Positions 1 to 6,676 of a DNA stretch of 12,250 bases are shown here, piece by piece. The stretch is from the NCBI GenBank assembly GCA_035510695.1, contig DATKGO010000087.1, forward strand, positions 1 to 12,250, in the 5' to 3' direction. Source of the DNA: DAIDHK01 sp035510695. GTDB taxonomy: Bacteria > Patescibacteriota > Microgenomatia > Levybacterales > UBA12049. Position 1 is the stretch's first letter. Each line of letters opens with the position of its first letter. The position numbers were made by a program, and so were the translations under genes. A model generated the notes under the pieces. That model ran no database searches and had not been told where the DNA came from. It was given only the letters and a program-made list of their open reading frames with translations.

Positions 1-137
1 GCTATGGTTGGTGATCTCATCAGGCTGCTTTCTATCAGAAAGTGTCCAATTTTATTTTATATGTGATCCATTAATTGCATACCTAACTCTACTTTGTAAC
101 AAACCGTTCTCTCTTTGTCTCATATTGAGAATTGCTG
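1..137. repeat. Left copy of 137-bp perfect inverted repeat
   Basis: Every base of 1-137 is the reverse complement of 12247-12111, and identity stops abruptly at 137/138. The repeat contains two small palindromes, TCTCA-ATA-TGAGA and CTTTCT-GAT-AGAAAG when read outward, and a GTGTCCA/TGGACAC motif. It has no long open reading frame. The flanks beyond the boundary are unrelated. It may be the end of a dispersed element (IS or MITE) present in opposite orientations, with the contig ending inside it; the mobile nature is inferred. Confidence 0.85.
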
Positions 138-153
138 AATAACCTAGATCTCA

Positions 154-183
154 TTGGTAAGCCATCGGTAAGAGTGCTAAGAT
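154..183 (+). promoter_or_regulatory. recO promoter, extended -10, leaderless
   Basis: A TTGGTA -35-like hexamer (154-159) is followed 18 bp later by the extended -10 TGC-TAAGAT (175-183). Only six bases separate the -10 from the recO ATG at 190, so transcription would begin at or next to the start codon. No Shine-Dalgarno sequence is visible. Confidence 0.5.
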
Positions 184-189
184 TAATCT

Positions 190-741
190 ATGTATACGCT
201 TAAAACCGAAGGAGTTATTATTAAACGTCGTAACGTAAATGAAGCGGATAAACTGATCACGGTTTTAACGAGAACAAATGGAAAATTACAAATAAAAGCT
301 CCCGGAGTACGTAAAATTGCCAGCCGTCGTTCACCGCATATCGAACTTTTGAATAGATCTTTTTTAACTCTGTATGTTAGGTACACTACTCCTGTTTTGA
401 CAGAAGCACAGATGGTTTCGGATTATAAATTTATCAAACAGGATCTACTTAAAATCGGTTACGCTTATCATATTTGTGAAATTACGGACGGTTTATGCGC
501 GGAAGGACAGGAAAATGAAACGGTTTTTGAACTGCTGATTGCGACTCTGGACAATTTATGCGCGACAAGTGATCCATTTGCCGTGGTGCATGATTTTGAA
601 CTGGATTTATTGGAAACATTGGGTTTTGGTACGGCAAAAATGCGGACGAGTGAATATTTCAATATCCACGCTTATATTGAAAGTTTGCTGGAGAAAAAAT
701 TGAGAAGCAAAGATATATTTTTGCAGAAAGAAAGCTATTGA
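190..741 (+). CDS. recO: DNA repair protein RecO (short form)
   Basis: RecO is a recombination mediator: with RecR it loads RecA onto SSB-coated single-stranded DNA in the RecFOR pathway, in the cytoplasm. The N-terminal ~80 residues carry the family OB-fold pattern (EGVIIKRRNVNEADKLITV, then KLQIKAPGVRK). A helical segment follows, ending in LLETLGFG near residue 147, the usual point before the zinc-finger region. At 183 aa it is shorter than the usual ~240. The Cys-rich segment is absent, and the chain runs directly into a C-terminal IESLLEKKLRSKDIFL stretch that resembles the normal RecO tail, so this looks like an internal compaction rather than a broken gene. The ATG at 190 matches the conserved N-terminus. 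The last 7 bp overlap the 3' end of the convergent gene at 735-1400. Confidence 0.85.
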   Translation: MYTLKTEGVIIKRRNVNEADKLITVLTRTNGKLQIKAPGVRKIASRRSPHIELLNRSFLTLYVRYTTPVLTEAQMVSDYKFIKQDLLKIGYAYHICEITDGLCAEGQENETVFELLIATLDNLCATSDPFAVVHDFELDLLETLGFGTAKMRTSEYFNIHAYIESLLEKKLRSKDIFLQKESY

Positions 742-1400
742 TCGTAAAAAGGAGCGGGAACGTAGTTTAGATAAGCTTCATGTGTGGATAATCGGGGTAA
801 ATCCGGAAGTGGAACTCGTAAGTAACTAACGTTAAAGTGGGTTGGAGGTAGATTATCTTTACGTAAGTTTTTTTCATGCGGAGAAATAAAAACGACGTTA
901 ATTTTTTTGTCCCCAGGTATTTCTATGCTCTCCGGCAGTTCGACTTGATCTGTAACACTCGCCATTAGATCTTCGAGTAGATGAAGAAGAAGCTCAGGGT
1001 TAGAGCGTAATCTCATAAGAAGAGAGGAAAATCCATTTAATTTCCTTTCTAACTGCAGATTGTTACCGCTTTTCATTTCATATATTTGTTTAAGTGACCA
1101 AGTATATGATGGTAATACGTGGAATTGGAAACCGTCAGGAAGGATTTCATATTTTGTAGAATCAGGGATTGTTAATAGTTTGTCAGTTAAATGGGGACCA
1201 ATAACTGCGGTGGTAGTAGAGTCTTGAGTAATGTGATCAAAACATGCTTCTTCGTAGAGAAAACCTTTAGGTCGTTTTCGGCCAGGATCATGCGGATTTT
1301 TTATTATATCGATGCCGTTTTTTACGACGACAAATTGTTGGCTGGGGACAGCCTCAACGAGCGCTTCTCTATATCTTGCACGTTCAATCGGTGTTGCCAT
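735..1400 (-). CDS. Hypothetical protein, 221 aa
   Basis: I do not recognise this family. The protein is soluble, with no signal peptide or membrane segment. The N-terminal half mixes charged and beta-prone segments (QQFVVVKNGIDIIKNP, a GRKRPKGFLYEE stretch near residue 40). A helical, Leu-rich middle (about residues 125-150, RLRSNPELLLHLLEDLM) follows. The C-terminal half has KKINVVFISPHEKN and a proline-rich end. The open frame is long for an AT-rich genome and has ordinary codon use, so it is probably real. It lies alone on the minus strand between two plus-strand genes, converging on recO with a 7-bp overlap and diverging from glyQS across ~140 bp. A weak TTGTAA-N16-AATACT promoter can be drawn upstream; no clear ribosome binding site precedes the ATG. 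Function unknown. Confidence 0.6.
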   Translation of the reverse strand: MATPIERARYREALVEAVPSQQFVVVKNGIDIIKNPHDPGRKRPKGFLYEEACFDHITQDSTTTAVIGPHLTDKLLTIPDSTKYEILPDGFQFHVLPSYTWSLKQIYEMKSGNNLQLERKLNGFSSLLMRLRSNPELLLHLLEDLMASVTDQVELPESIEIPGDKKINVVFISPHEKNLRKDNLPPTHFNVSYLRVPLPDLPRLSTHEAYLNYVPAPFYDQ

Positions 1401-1526
1401 TAGTAAAATGTCACGCTTTTAGTATTGCTCTTATTAAAATTATTACAAATTTTAGCGAAACAATGCAAGAGCTTAAAATCACATTTTTTGTTTTGCTTTT
1501 CAAATCTTCCCTCATCTCTTCTTTTC

Positions 1527-1535
1527 TGCTATTAT
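1527..1535 (+). promoter_or_regulatory. glyQS extended -10, leaderless
   Basis: TGC-TATTAT forms an extended -10 that ends six bases before the ATG at 1542. No good -35 is visible at the usual distance, which an extended -10 can compensate for. The predicted transcription start coincides with the ATG, supporting 1542 as the translation start. Confidence 0.5.
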
Positions 1536-1541
1536 AAGGCT

Positions 1542-2855
1542 ATGAATGGGAATCTCATGGAAAAGATTGTCGCTCTTTGCAAAAGACGGGGATTTATCTA
1601 TCCCGGATCTGAAATTTACGGGGGATTAGGCGGAACTTGGGATTACGGGCCAACCGGAAGTTTACTGAAAAAAAATTTGAAAGATATTTGGTGGAAAGAA
1701 ATGGTACAGCTGCGGGATGATATCGTCGGCATAGATGCAGCTATCTTTATGAATCCTAAGGCTTGGGAAGCATCAGGACACGTGGAAGCATTTACCGATC
1801 CTCTAGTTGAGTGTAAGATTTGTCATCAGCGTTTCCGAGAAGACAAACCGAAAGAAATAGCAGCCCATGAGAAAACGCATGAAGGACAAAAAGTGGAGTG
1901 GACAGAGCCAAAAAAATTTAATCTTTTAGTCAAGTCATATTTGGGAATTATTGAAGGAGAACAATCGGAACTGTATTTGAGAGGTGAGATTACTAACGGA
2001 GTACAAGTTAATTTTAGAAACGTAGTTGATTCGACACGGGTTAAAATCCCTTTCGGAATAGCGCAAATCGGAAAAGCCTTCAGAAATGAGATAACGCCGG
2101 GAAATTTCACATTTCGCTCACGTGAGTTTGAACAAATGGAAGTCCAGTATTATGTCGAGCCAAAAGAAGAGATTGGCAAAAAATGGTTTGAATATTGGAA
2201 ACAAAATCGCATGGATTTTTATTTGAAACTGGGAATTAAGAAAGAAAATCTGCGTTTCCGAGATCATGAAGATAATGAACGGGCACATTACGCCAGAATG
2301 GCGACGGATATAGAATATAATGCGCCGTTTGGCTGGTCAGAGTTTATGGGAATTCATCACCGCGGAGATTGGGACCTTCGGCGCCACATGGAATATTCCG
2401 GCAAAGATATGCAATATAAAAATCTTGTAACAAATGAAGCATATATTCCCTGGGATATTGAAACTTCAGCCGGAGTTGATCGGTCAATTCTATTTTTACT
2501 TATTGATGCATATACTGAAGAGGAAAAACGAATAGTATTAAAATTGCACCCTCAACTTGCGCCATATAAGGTTGCTGTATTTCCGCTTTTGGCCAATAAA
2601 GAGGATTTGGTAAATAAAGCTCGAGAAATTTATGAAAGCTTGCGGCCGCAGTTTATGACAGCTTTTGATGATAGAGGGAATATTGGTAAGCGCTATTTGG
2701 CGCAGGATGAAATCGGAACGCCGTGGTGTGTGACTGTGGATTTTCAAACTATGACTGATGGAACTGTGACGATTCGAGACAGAGACAGCGCAGAACAGAT
2801 ACGTTTGCCGATCGAGATATTAGAAGGGTTTGTGAAGGGAAAATTGGAAGAATAG
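1542..2855 (+). CDS. glyQS: Glycyl-tRNA synthetase, alpha2 type
   Basis: This enzyme charges tRNA-Gly with glycine in the cytoplasm. It is the eukaryote/archaeal-like homodimeric class II form, not the bacterial alpha2beta2 GlyQ/GlyS form. The 437-aa product starts with IVALCKRRGFIYPGSEIYGG, typical of the family. Class II motif 2 is FRNEI...FRSREFEQ at about residues 180-200, motif 3 is GVDRS at 311-315, and an anticodon-binding domain fills the last ~95 residues (APYKVAVFPLLANK onward). The open frame extends upstream to 1425, but family alignment and the leaderless promoter favour the ATG at 1542; the ATG at 1557, with a weak GGGA before it, is the alternative. In the insertion after motif 1, C91 and C94 are followed by H109 and H113. 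This gives a C-X2-C-X14-H-X3-H arrangement where homologues I recall carry a second CxxC pair. Confidence 0.95.
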   Translation: MNGNLMEKIVALCKRRGFIYPGSEIYGGLGGTWDYGPTGSLLKKNLKDIWWKEMVQLRDDIVGIDAAIFMNPKAWEASGHVEAFTDPLVECKICHQRFREDKPKEIAAHEKTHEGQKVEWTEPKKFNLLVKSYLGIIEGEQSELYLRGEITNGVQVNFRNVVDSTRVKIPFGIAQIGKAFRNEITPGNFTFRSREFEQMEVQYYVEPKEEIGKKWFEYWKQNRMDFYLKLGIKKENLRFRDHEDNERAHYARMATDIEYNAPFGWSEFMGIHHRGDWDLRRHMEYSGKDMQYKNLVTNEAYIPWDIETSAGVDRSILFLLIDAYTEEEKRIVLKLHPQLAPYKVAVFPLLANKEDLVNKAREIYESLRPQFMTAFDDRGNIGKRYLAQDEIGTPWCVTVDFQTMTDGTVTIRDRDSAEQIRLPIEILEGFVKGKLEE

Positions 2856-2875
2856 TTGCTTTTCACCCTCACCCC

Positions 2876-2915
2876 TTTGCCTCCGGCAAAGACCCTCTCC
2901 CATCAGGGGAGAGGG
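2876..2915. repeat. REP-like pair of GC-rich hairpins
   Basis: Two adjacent perfect stem-loops lie just after glyQS: TTTGCC-TCC-GGCAAA (2876-2890) and a 9-bp CCCTCTCCC stem with a 5-nt loop (2893-2915), preceded by CCCTCACCCC. The stretch is much more GC-rich than its surroundings. A run of A rather than T follows on the plus strand, so it is not a standard intrinsic terminator for glyQS. It resembles the CCCTCACCC/CCCTCTCCC type of dispersed palindrome seen in many bacterial genomes (from memory). It may still protect the mRNA 3' end. Confidence 0.6.
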
Positions 2916-2930
2916 AAAAACAAGAAAAAT

Positions 2931-2958
2931 TTGACAATTTAGGTAAGCTTGGTACAAT
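2931..2958 (+). promoter_or_regulatory. Strong consensus promoter, leaderless
   Basis: A perfect TTGACA -35 (2931-2936), a 16-bp spacer and TACAAT -10 (2953-2958) are present, with TGG directly before the -10 (extended -10). The ATG of the next gene lies six bases downstream, at the expected transcription start. This is the best promoter in the window and the clearest leaderless case. Confidence 0.75.
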
Positions 2959-2964
2959 TATCTT

Positions 2965-3501
2965 ATGTTAAAGAAATTACAAAGTAGAAACGTCTTGATA
3001 GCTATTGTTGCTGTTTTGATATTGTTGGTAGTCGGAGGCGGAGGATACTTCTTCTTATCCTCACATAATAATGCCGCAAATTCGAATACGACTGCAGACG
3101 CACAGGACGATCAAACTCCAACAGCCGGGAATCTGCAGCCTTCAGATATCGGTTTACAATTGGTGTTACGTGCTGATAATCAAGCAATTAAGTTTACAGC
3201 TAATAAATTAGATGGCGTAAAAACACTTGAGTGGACTTTTACTTATGATGCTGACATACCGGCCTCTGATCAGACAGCCGATAACGCGGGCAGTAAAGTT
3301 ACGCAGGAATTTGGCAGTGATTCGCCTGTAAATGTGGAAGGAAAATCCAGTTATGATTCAGGTTTTCGCGAGTTAGGAACATGTTCGAGCGGTCATTGCC
3401 GATACGATACTGGAATTACATCCGTGAGTTTAGTCATGAAAGTAACTAAGACAGACGGGAAAGTTTATCAAATCCAAGATTCCATAAATTTACCTCAGTA
3501 A
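2965..3501 (+). CDS. Membrane-anchored extracytoplasmic protein
   Basis: The family is not recognised. The 178-aa product starts with a short basic stretch (MLKKLQSRN) and one hydrophobic segment at about residues 9-31. A low-complexity Asn/Ala/Thr/Asp linker (33-55) follows, then a ~120-residue domain rich in beta-prone segments (IGLQLVLRADNQAIKFTAN, LEWTFTYDAD, ITSVSLVMKVTKTDGKVYQI). This suggests a small beta-sandwich outside the cell, tethered by its N-terminus. C140 and C145 (GTCSSGHC) could form a disulfide. There is no lipobox. It has its own strong promoter and sits between glyQS and the beta-CASP nuclease gene without overlap, so no operon partner hints at its role. Confidence 0.75.
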   Translation: MLKKLQSRNVLIAIVAVLILLVVGGGGYFFLSSHNNAANSNTTADAQDDQTPTAGNLQPSDIGLQLVLRADNQAIKFTANKLDGVKTLEWTFTYDADIPASDQTADNAGSKVTQEFGSDSPVNVEGKSSYDSGFRELGTCSSGHCRYDTGITSVSLVMKVTKTDGKVYQIQDSINLPQ

Positions 3502-3531
3502 AAATTCCCCCTTTTCATTGATGAGTTTATC

Positions 3532-3540
3532 TGTTAGTAT
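3532..3540 (+). promoter_or_regulatory. Extended -10 upstream of nuclease gene
   Basis: TGT-TAGTAT forms an extended -10 ending eight bases before the ATG at 3549, and no Shine-Dalgarno sequence is present. TATAAA at 3538-3543 is an overlapping alternative. Either would give a leader of about 0-2 nt. Confidence 0.4.
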
Positions 3541-3548
3541 AAAATTTA

Positions 3549-4913
3549 ATGGGGTTTGAAGCATTACAATGCTTAGGCGCTGCAGGAGAAGTAACCGGAT
3601 CGGGTTATGCCCTCAAAAAATCAGACGGTAAAATTACTCTTATAGATTTCGGCTCATTTCAAGGTGATGAAAAAAACAATCAACGTAATTTAGTCCCTCC
3701 GGATATTGATATCAATAAAATCGACGCTGTTATAGGAACACATCCGCATGTTGATCATATAGGAAGATGGGGATATTTACGAAGCTTAGGTTACAATGGC
3801 TCTTTCTTCCTTACAGAACCTGCGGCCAGAATTGCTCCGCATATTCTTAATGATGCCGTAAAAGTTACACAAAGCAACGGAAAACCAATTTGTTCTCTTG
3901 AAGATGTTCAGGGAGTGGTTAATAATTTAAGACCTGTGAAATATAATGTACCGACTGTAATTGGCGGAAATTTAACTACATTTTATGACGCGGAACACAT
4001 TATCGGATCGGCAAGTGTAAAAATTAGTGAAGGTAGGGATGGAAAAGGTCAAAGTGGGGTTTTTAGCGGAGATTTGGGAAATCATGCCAGTAGCATAGCC
4101 AGACCGAAAGGTGAGATTGGTCAGGCTGACTGGGCAGTAGTGGAGGATACTTACGGGGGAAGGCAACATCCCAGTGAAGATCCGGGTCAATTCTTCATGG
4201 AGCAGATTAGACACCTCAAACAACACGGGACCTTACTGGTTTCGGCATTCGCTCAAAACGGATTACAAAAAACATTAGTTGCTTTGCATAAAGAACATCG
4301 TGCTGGAAGGTTGAACAGAGACGGGGAACATATTGATGTACCGATTTTTGTCCATGCTCCTTTGGGAATGAAAATAACCACAGAATATCTCAGTCCTGGG
4401 ATACGGGAATACTGGAGTGATGAGATGAATGATCTGGCTAAAAATCCGTTTTATTTTCCGGGAGTTGTTTTTGTGGATAATACTAGTATGGTCAGAAATT
4501 ATAAAGGGAAGAAAGTAGTTTTAGCCAGCGGCGGCATGTGTAATGGCGGTCCAATTCTCGGATACTTGGAGGAATTTGCTCCCGATAAGGATGCTGTGAT
4601 TATGCCTGTCGGATATCAGGGTGAAGAAACCAGAGGTAGGCAACTTATTGATCCGAATACTCGATTTATTGATTTTAATGATCGTGCAGTTCCCTTGAGA
4701 GCCAGAGTCGTTCAGGTTAAATCCATGAGTTCACATGCGGATCATCCACAGTTGTATGATTGGTTGAGGAAAATTCAAGGCTTACAAACAGTTATTTTTA
4801 CACACGGTGACGATCCGGCCAGAGATGCGTTGGAAGAATCCGTACATCAAGGTCTGAATATTTGGGATACCCATAAACCTCATTTTAACGATACTATTTT
4901 TTTAGCCGCGTAA
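3549..4913 (+). CDS. Beta-CASP metallo-beta-lactamase-fold RNA nuclease (CPSF-73/YSH1-like)
   Basis: This is a predicted zinc-dependent ribonuclease of the COG1236 type (mRNA 3'-end processing exonuclease-like). The N-terminal MBL core has H65-P-H67-V-D69-H70 (HxHxDH), then H150 and the FSGDLG aspartate D175. The middle region carries the beta-CASP elements: LVSAFAQNG (motif A region), LASGGMCNGGP, and SMSSHADH with H396, followed by FTHGD with H419. At 454 aa it has the length of this subfamily and is shorter than RNase J (~550 aa), whose C-terminal domain it lacks. The start is fixed by the conserved CLGAAGEVTGSGY beginning within residues 8-21. The gene stands alone, transcribed from its own promoter. 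Substrate is unknown; RNA turnover or processing is inferred from the family. Confidence 0.9.
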   Translation: MGFEALQCLGAAGEVTGSGYALKKSDGKITLIDFGSFQGDEKNNQRNLVPPDIDINKIDAVIGTHPHVDHIGRWGYLRSLGYNGSFFLTEPAARIAPHILNDAVKVTQSNGKPICSLEDVQGVVNNLRPVKYNVPTVIGGNLTTFYDAEHIIGSASVKISEGRDGKGQSGVFSGDLGNHASSIARPKGEIGQADWAVVEDTYGGRQHPSEDPGQFFMEQIRHLKQHGTLLVSAFAQNGLQKTLVALHKEHRAGRLNRDGEHIDVPIFVHAPLGMKITTEYLSPGIREYWSDEMNDLAKNPFYFPGVVFVDNTSMVRNYKGKKVVLASGGMCNGGPILGYLEEFAPDKDAVIMPVGYQGEETRGRQLIDPNTRFIDFNDRAVPLRARVVQVKSMSSHADHPQLYDWLRKIQGLQTVIFTHGDDPARDALEESVHQGLNIWDTHKPHFNDTIFLAA

Positions 4914-4954
4914 ATAATTTCTGTCTCGAAGAAAAAATTGGAAATAATTTGAAG

Positions 4955-4975
4955 ATGCTGAAATAAATTCAGCAT
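4955..4975. repeat. Dispersed-type palindrome (stem-loop)
   Basis: A perfect 8-bp stem ATGCTGAA / TTCAGCAT with a 5-nt loop is followed by GACAA. It resembles a palindrome of the type CTGAAxxxxxTTCAG-ATGAC that I recall from intergenic regions of many bacteria. It lies 42 bp after the nuclease gene stop. No T-tract follows on either side, so a terminator role is weak. Confidence 0.5.
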
Positions 4976-5002
4976 GACAAGTTACTTTCGTGAAAATTCC
5001 TA

Positions 5003-5032
5003 TTGACAAATTTCACAGAGAAGAGTAAAAAT
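5003..5032 (+). promoter_or_regulatory. Promoter of the mra/dcw cluster
   Basis: TTGACA (5003-5008) is followed by a 17-bp spacer and TAAAAA (5026-5031; AAAAAT if the spacer is 18). Transcription would start near 5038, giving mraZ a leader of about 49 nt. This contrasts with the leaderless genes nearby and places the operator repeats in the early leader. Confidence 0.55.
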
Positions 5033-5065
5033 AGGAGATGTAGTCCAAAGTAGGACAAAGTAGGA
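5032..5065 (+). promoter_or_regulatory. Probable MraZ operator: TAGGA direct repeats
   Basis: TAGGA occurs at 5032-5036, 5051-5055 and 5061-5065, with a degenerate TAGTC at 5041-5045. Spacers are 4, 5 and 5 nt, close to one helical turn per unit. The last two units sit in a tandem CAAAGTAGGA. Known MraZ sites are TGGGN units with 5-nt spacers (E. coli) and AAAGTG-type units (mycoplasmas); this array has the same spacing and position with a TAGGA core. Autoregulation by the adjacent MraZ is the natural reading. Confidence 0.65.
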
Positions 5066-5086
5066 AAATAATTAACACAAAAAAAT

Positions 5087-5527
5087 ATGTTACTGGGACA
5101 ATTTGACGGAAAAATAAGTGAAAAACAACAGATTAGCCTGCCCAGTAAATTCAGACAAATCCTGGGTGAGAAGATTATCATTACGAAAGGATTTGAAGCC
5201 TGTTTAATTATCGTGTCCGAGCATGAATGGAAAACATTACTGGAAGGAACCGAAGGACGACCCTTTACAAATAAAGCAGCCAGAGAGATACAAAGATTTT
5301 TATTGGGAAACGCGAGTTTTGTAGAGTTGGATCATAAAGGAAGATGCGTGCTGCCCGCGTATCTTCGCGATTATGCCGGACTTAAAAACGACATAGTTTT
5401 CGCCGGTATCCAGCGTTTTGTCGAAGTTTGGAATAAAAAGGCTTGGGACGAACAACAGGAAAATTTGTCAGAACACGCGAGTTTGATCGCAGAACGCCTG
5501 TCCGGAAATGAGAATGTAAATGAATAA
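5087..5527 (+). CDS. mraZ: Transcriptional regulator MraZ
   Basis: MraZ is a DNA-binding repressor of the dcw cluster. It is built from two AbrB-like swapped-hairpin halves and forms a ring in known homologues. The 146-aa product has the expected N-terminus MLLGQFDGKI. The second half carries the signature D82-HKGR with P90 and LR at 93-94. The first half has SEKQQISLPSKFR (11-23), so its DxxxR signature is altered while the LPxKFR part is kept. It is the first gene of the cluster and overlaps rsmH by 8 bp. No Shine-Dalgarno sequence lies at normal distance from the ATG; an A-rich stretch precedes it. The repeat array at 5032-5065 is its probable binding site. Confidence 0.93.
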   Translation: MLLGQFDGKISEKQQISLPSKFRQILGEKIIITKGFEACLIIVSEHEWKTLLEGTEGRPFTNKAAREIQRFLLGNASFVELDHKGRCVLPAYLRDYAGLKNDIVFAGIQRFVEVWNKKAWDEQQENLSEHASLIAERLSGNENVNE

Positions 5528-6395
5528 TTATCACGTCAGCGTTCTTTTAAAAGAAGTAATTGAATATTTAAAGGTTAAGGAAAACGAAAAATATATTGAC
5601 GCGACATTGGGTGGAGGAGGACACAGTCTTGAGATTTTGAGAAAAGGTGGGGGAGTATTGGGGATTGATGTTGATCAAGAAGCGCTAAGTTACGTTGGAG
5701 GCTGGAGGCTAGAAGACAGAAGAAGAATAACACTAGCCAGAGAAAATTTCAGAAATATTGATTCTATAGCGAAAGGAAATGGATTTGAACAAGTAGCCGG
5801 AATATTGTTTGATTTCGGTGTTTCGAGTCATCAAATTGATGATCCGAAAAGAGGATTTACTTTTCAACAAAGCGCAAATTTGGATATGCGGATGGATCAG
5901 GATTTGGGAGTCACGGCCAAGGATTTGGTCAATGCTTTAAGTAAAAAAGATTTGATTGAAGTATTTAGTAAATATGGCGAAGAAAGATTCGCGCACGGTA
6001 TAGCAACGGAAATTGTAAATGTGCGAAAAGAAGGTTTGATAACGACAAGTGAAGATTTGTTAAGCATTATTAACAGAGTTATGCCTGCCAAACTTGATCG
6101 AATCGCGGCGGCGGCAAGAATATTTCAGTCTCTGAGGATAGTGGTAAACGATGAATTACACGCGATTGAAGAGACATTGCCGAAAGCATTGTCACTTTTA
6201 AAGCCAAAAGGAAGATTGGTGGCAATATCTTTCCATTCGTTGGAAGATAGAATCGTAAAAAATACGTTTAAGGAATTTGAAGCGAAAAATTTCGGGAAAA
6301 TATTGACCGCGCATCCGATTGGCGCGACCGATGAGGAAATGAAAGATAATGTGCGCAGTCGAAGCGCAAAATTGCGAGCATTTGAAAAATTATGA
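5520..6395 (+). CDS. rsmH: 16S rRNA m4C1402 methyltransferase RsmH
   Basis: RsmH (MraW) uses S-adenosylmethionine to N4-methylate C1402 in the decoding centre of 16S rRNA. The 291-aa chain is complete: HVSVLLKEV at the start, the SAM-binding motif YIDATLGGGGHS (25-36), FDFGVSSHQ (97-105), the LDMRMD motif (121-126), AAARIFQSLRIVVNDEL (197-213), ISFHSLEDR (236-244) and the C-terminal RSRSAKLRAFEK (279-290). The start overlaps mraZ by 8 bp and the stop overlaps the next gene in ATGA, so translation is probably coupled. The order mraZ-rsmH-ftsL-ftsI is the classical head of the dcw cluster. Confidence 0.97.
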   Translation: MNNYHVSVLLKEVIEYLKVKENEKYIDATLGGGGHSLEILRKGGGVLGIDVDQEALSYVGGWRLEDRRRITLARENFRNIDSIAKGNGFEQVAGILFDFGVSSHQIDDPKRGFTFQQSANLDMRMDQDLGVTAKDLVNALSKKDLIEVFSKYGEERFAHGIATEIVNVRKEGLITTSEDLLSIINRVMPAKLDRIAAAARIFQSLRIVVNDELHAIEETLPKALSLLKPKGRLVAISFHSLEDRIVKNTFKEFEAKNFGKILTAHPIGATDEEMKDNVRSRSAKLRAFEKL

Positions 6396-6676
6396 AAAAA
6401 TATTATTTAATTCTTGCCGGTTTAATTACGGTTATTCTTCTCTTAATAATTGCAAATATTACGTTATCAAATAGTATGTCAACCGGCGGTATAGAATTAT
6501 CCCAACTACAATTAAAACTTCACGATTTGCAGATGCAAAACAGTATTTTGGAAGAAAAAGTACTTTCGCTTTCTTCATATACGCATATTGCCTCGCAGGC
6601 AGCTACCCTAGGATTTACTCCGGAGAAAACACAACTTTCTCTGTCTACTCCATTGCCTTTGGCATATAATCCATGA
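6392..6676 (+). CDS. ftsL: FtsL-like division protein
   Basis: A 94-aa bitopic membrane protein has a short basic N-terminus (MKKYY), one transmembrane segment at about residues 5-26, and a coiled-coil region at about 35-62 (ELSQLQLKLHDLQMQNSILEEKV in pieces). A short extracytoplasmic tail ends it. Sequence alone is too divergent to name. Position between rsmH and the septal transpeptidase, with ATGA overlaps on both sides, makes FtsL the natural assignment; the FtsLB complex scaffolds FtsQ and activates FtsWI at the septum in well-studied bacteria. A DivIC/FtsB-type protein is the alternative. Confidence 0.75.
   Translation: MKKYYLILAGLITVILLLIIANITLSNSMSTGGIELSQLQLKLHDLQMQNSILEEKVLSLSSYTHIASQAATLGFTPEKTQLSLSTPLPLAYNP

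Noticed and set aside
1425..1541. Upstream 39-codon extension of the glyQS frame
   Set aside because: The segment is Leu/Phe/Cys-rich, has no counterpart in glycyl-tRNA synthetases, and contains the predicted -10 element.
2893..2915. Intrinsic terminator for glyQS
   Set aside because: The stem is strong, but A residues rather than a U-tract follow on the transcribed strand.
3002..3187. Minus-strand frame opposite the membrane-anchored protein, and similar frames opposite glyQS, ftsI and others
   Set aside because: They are shadows: no family resemblance, no start signals, and fully inside strongly supported genes on the other strand.
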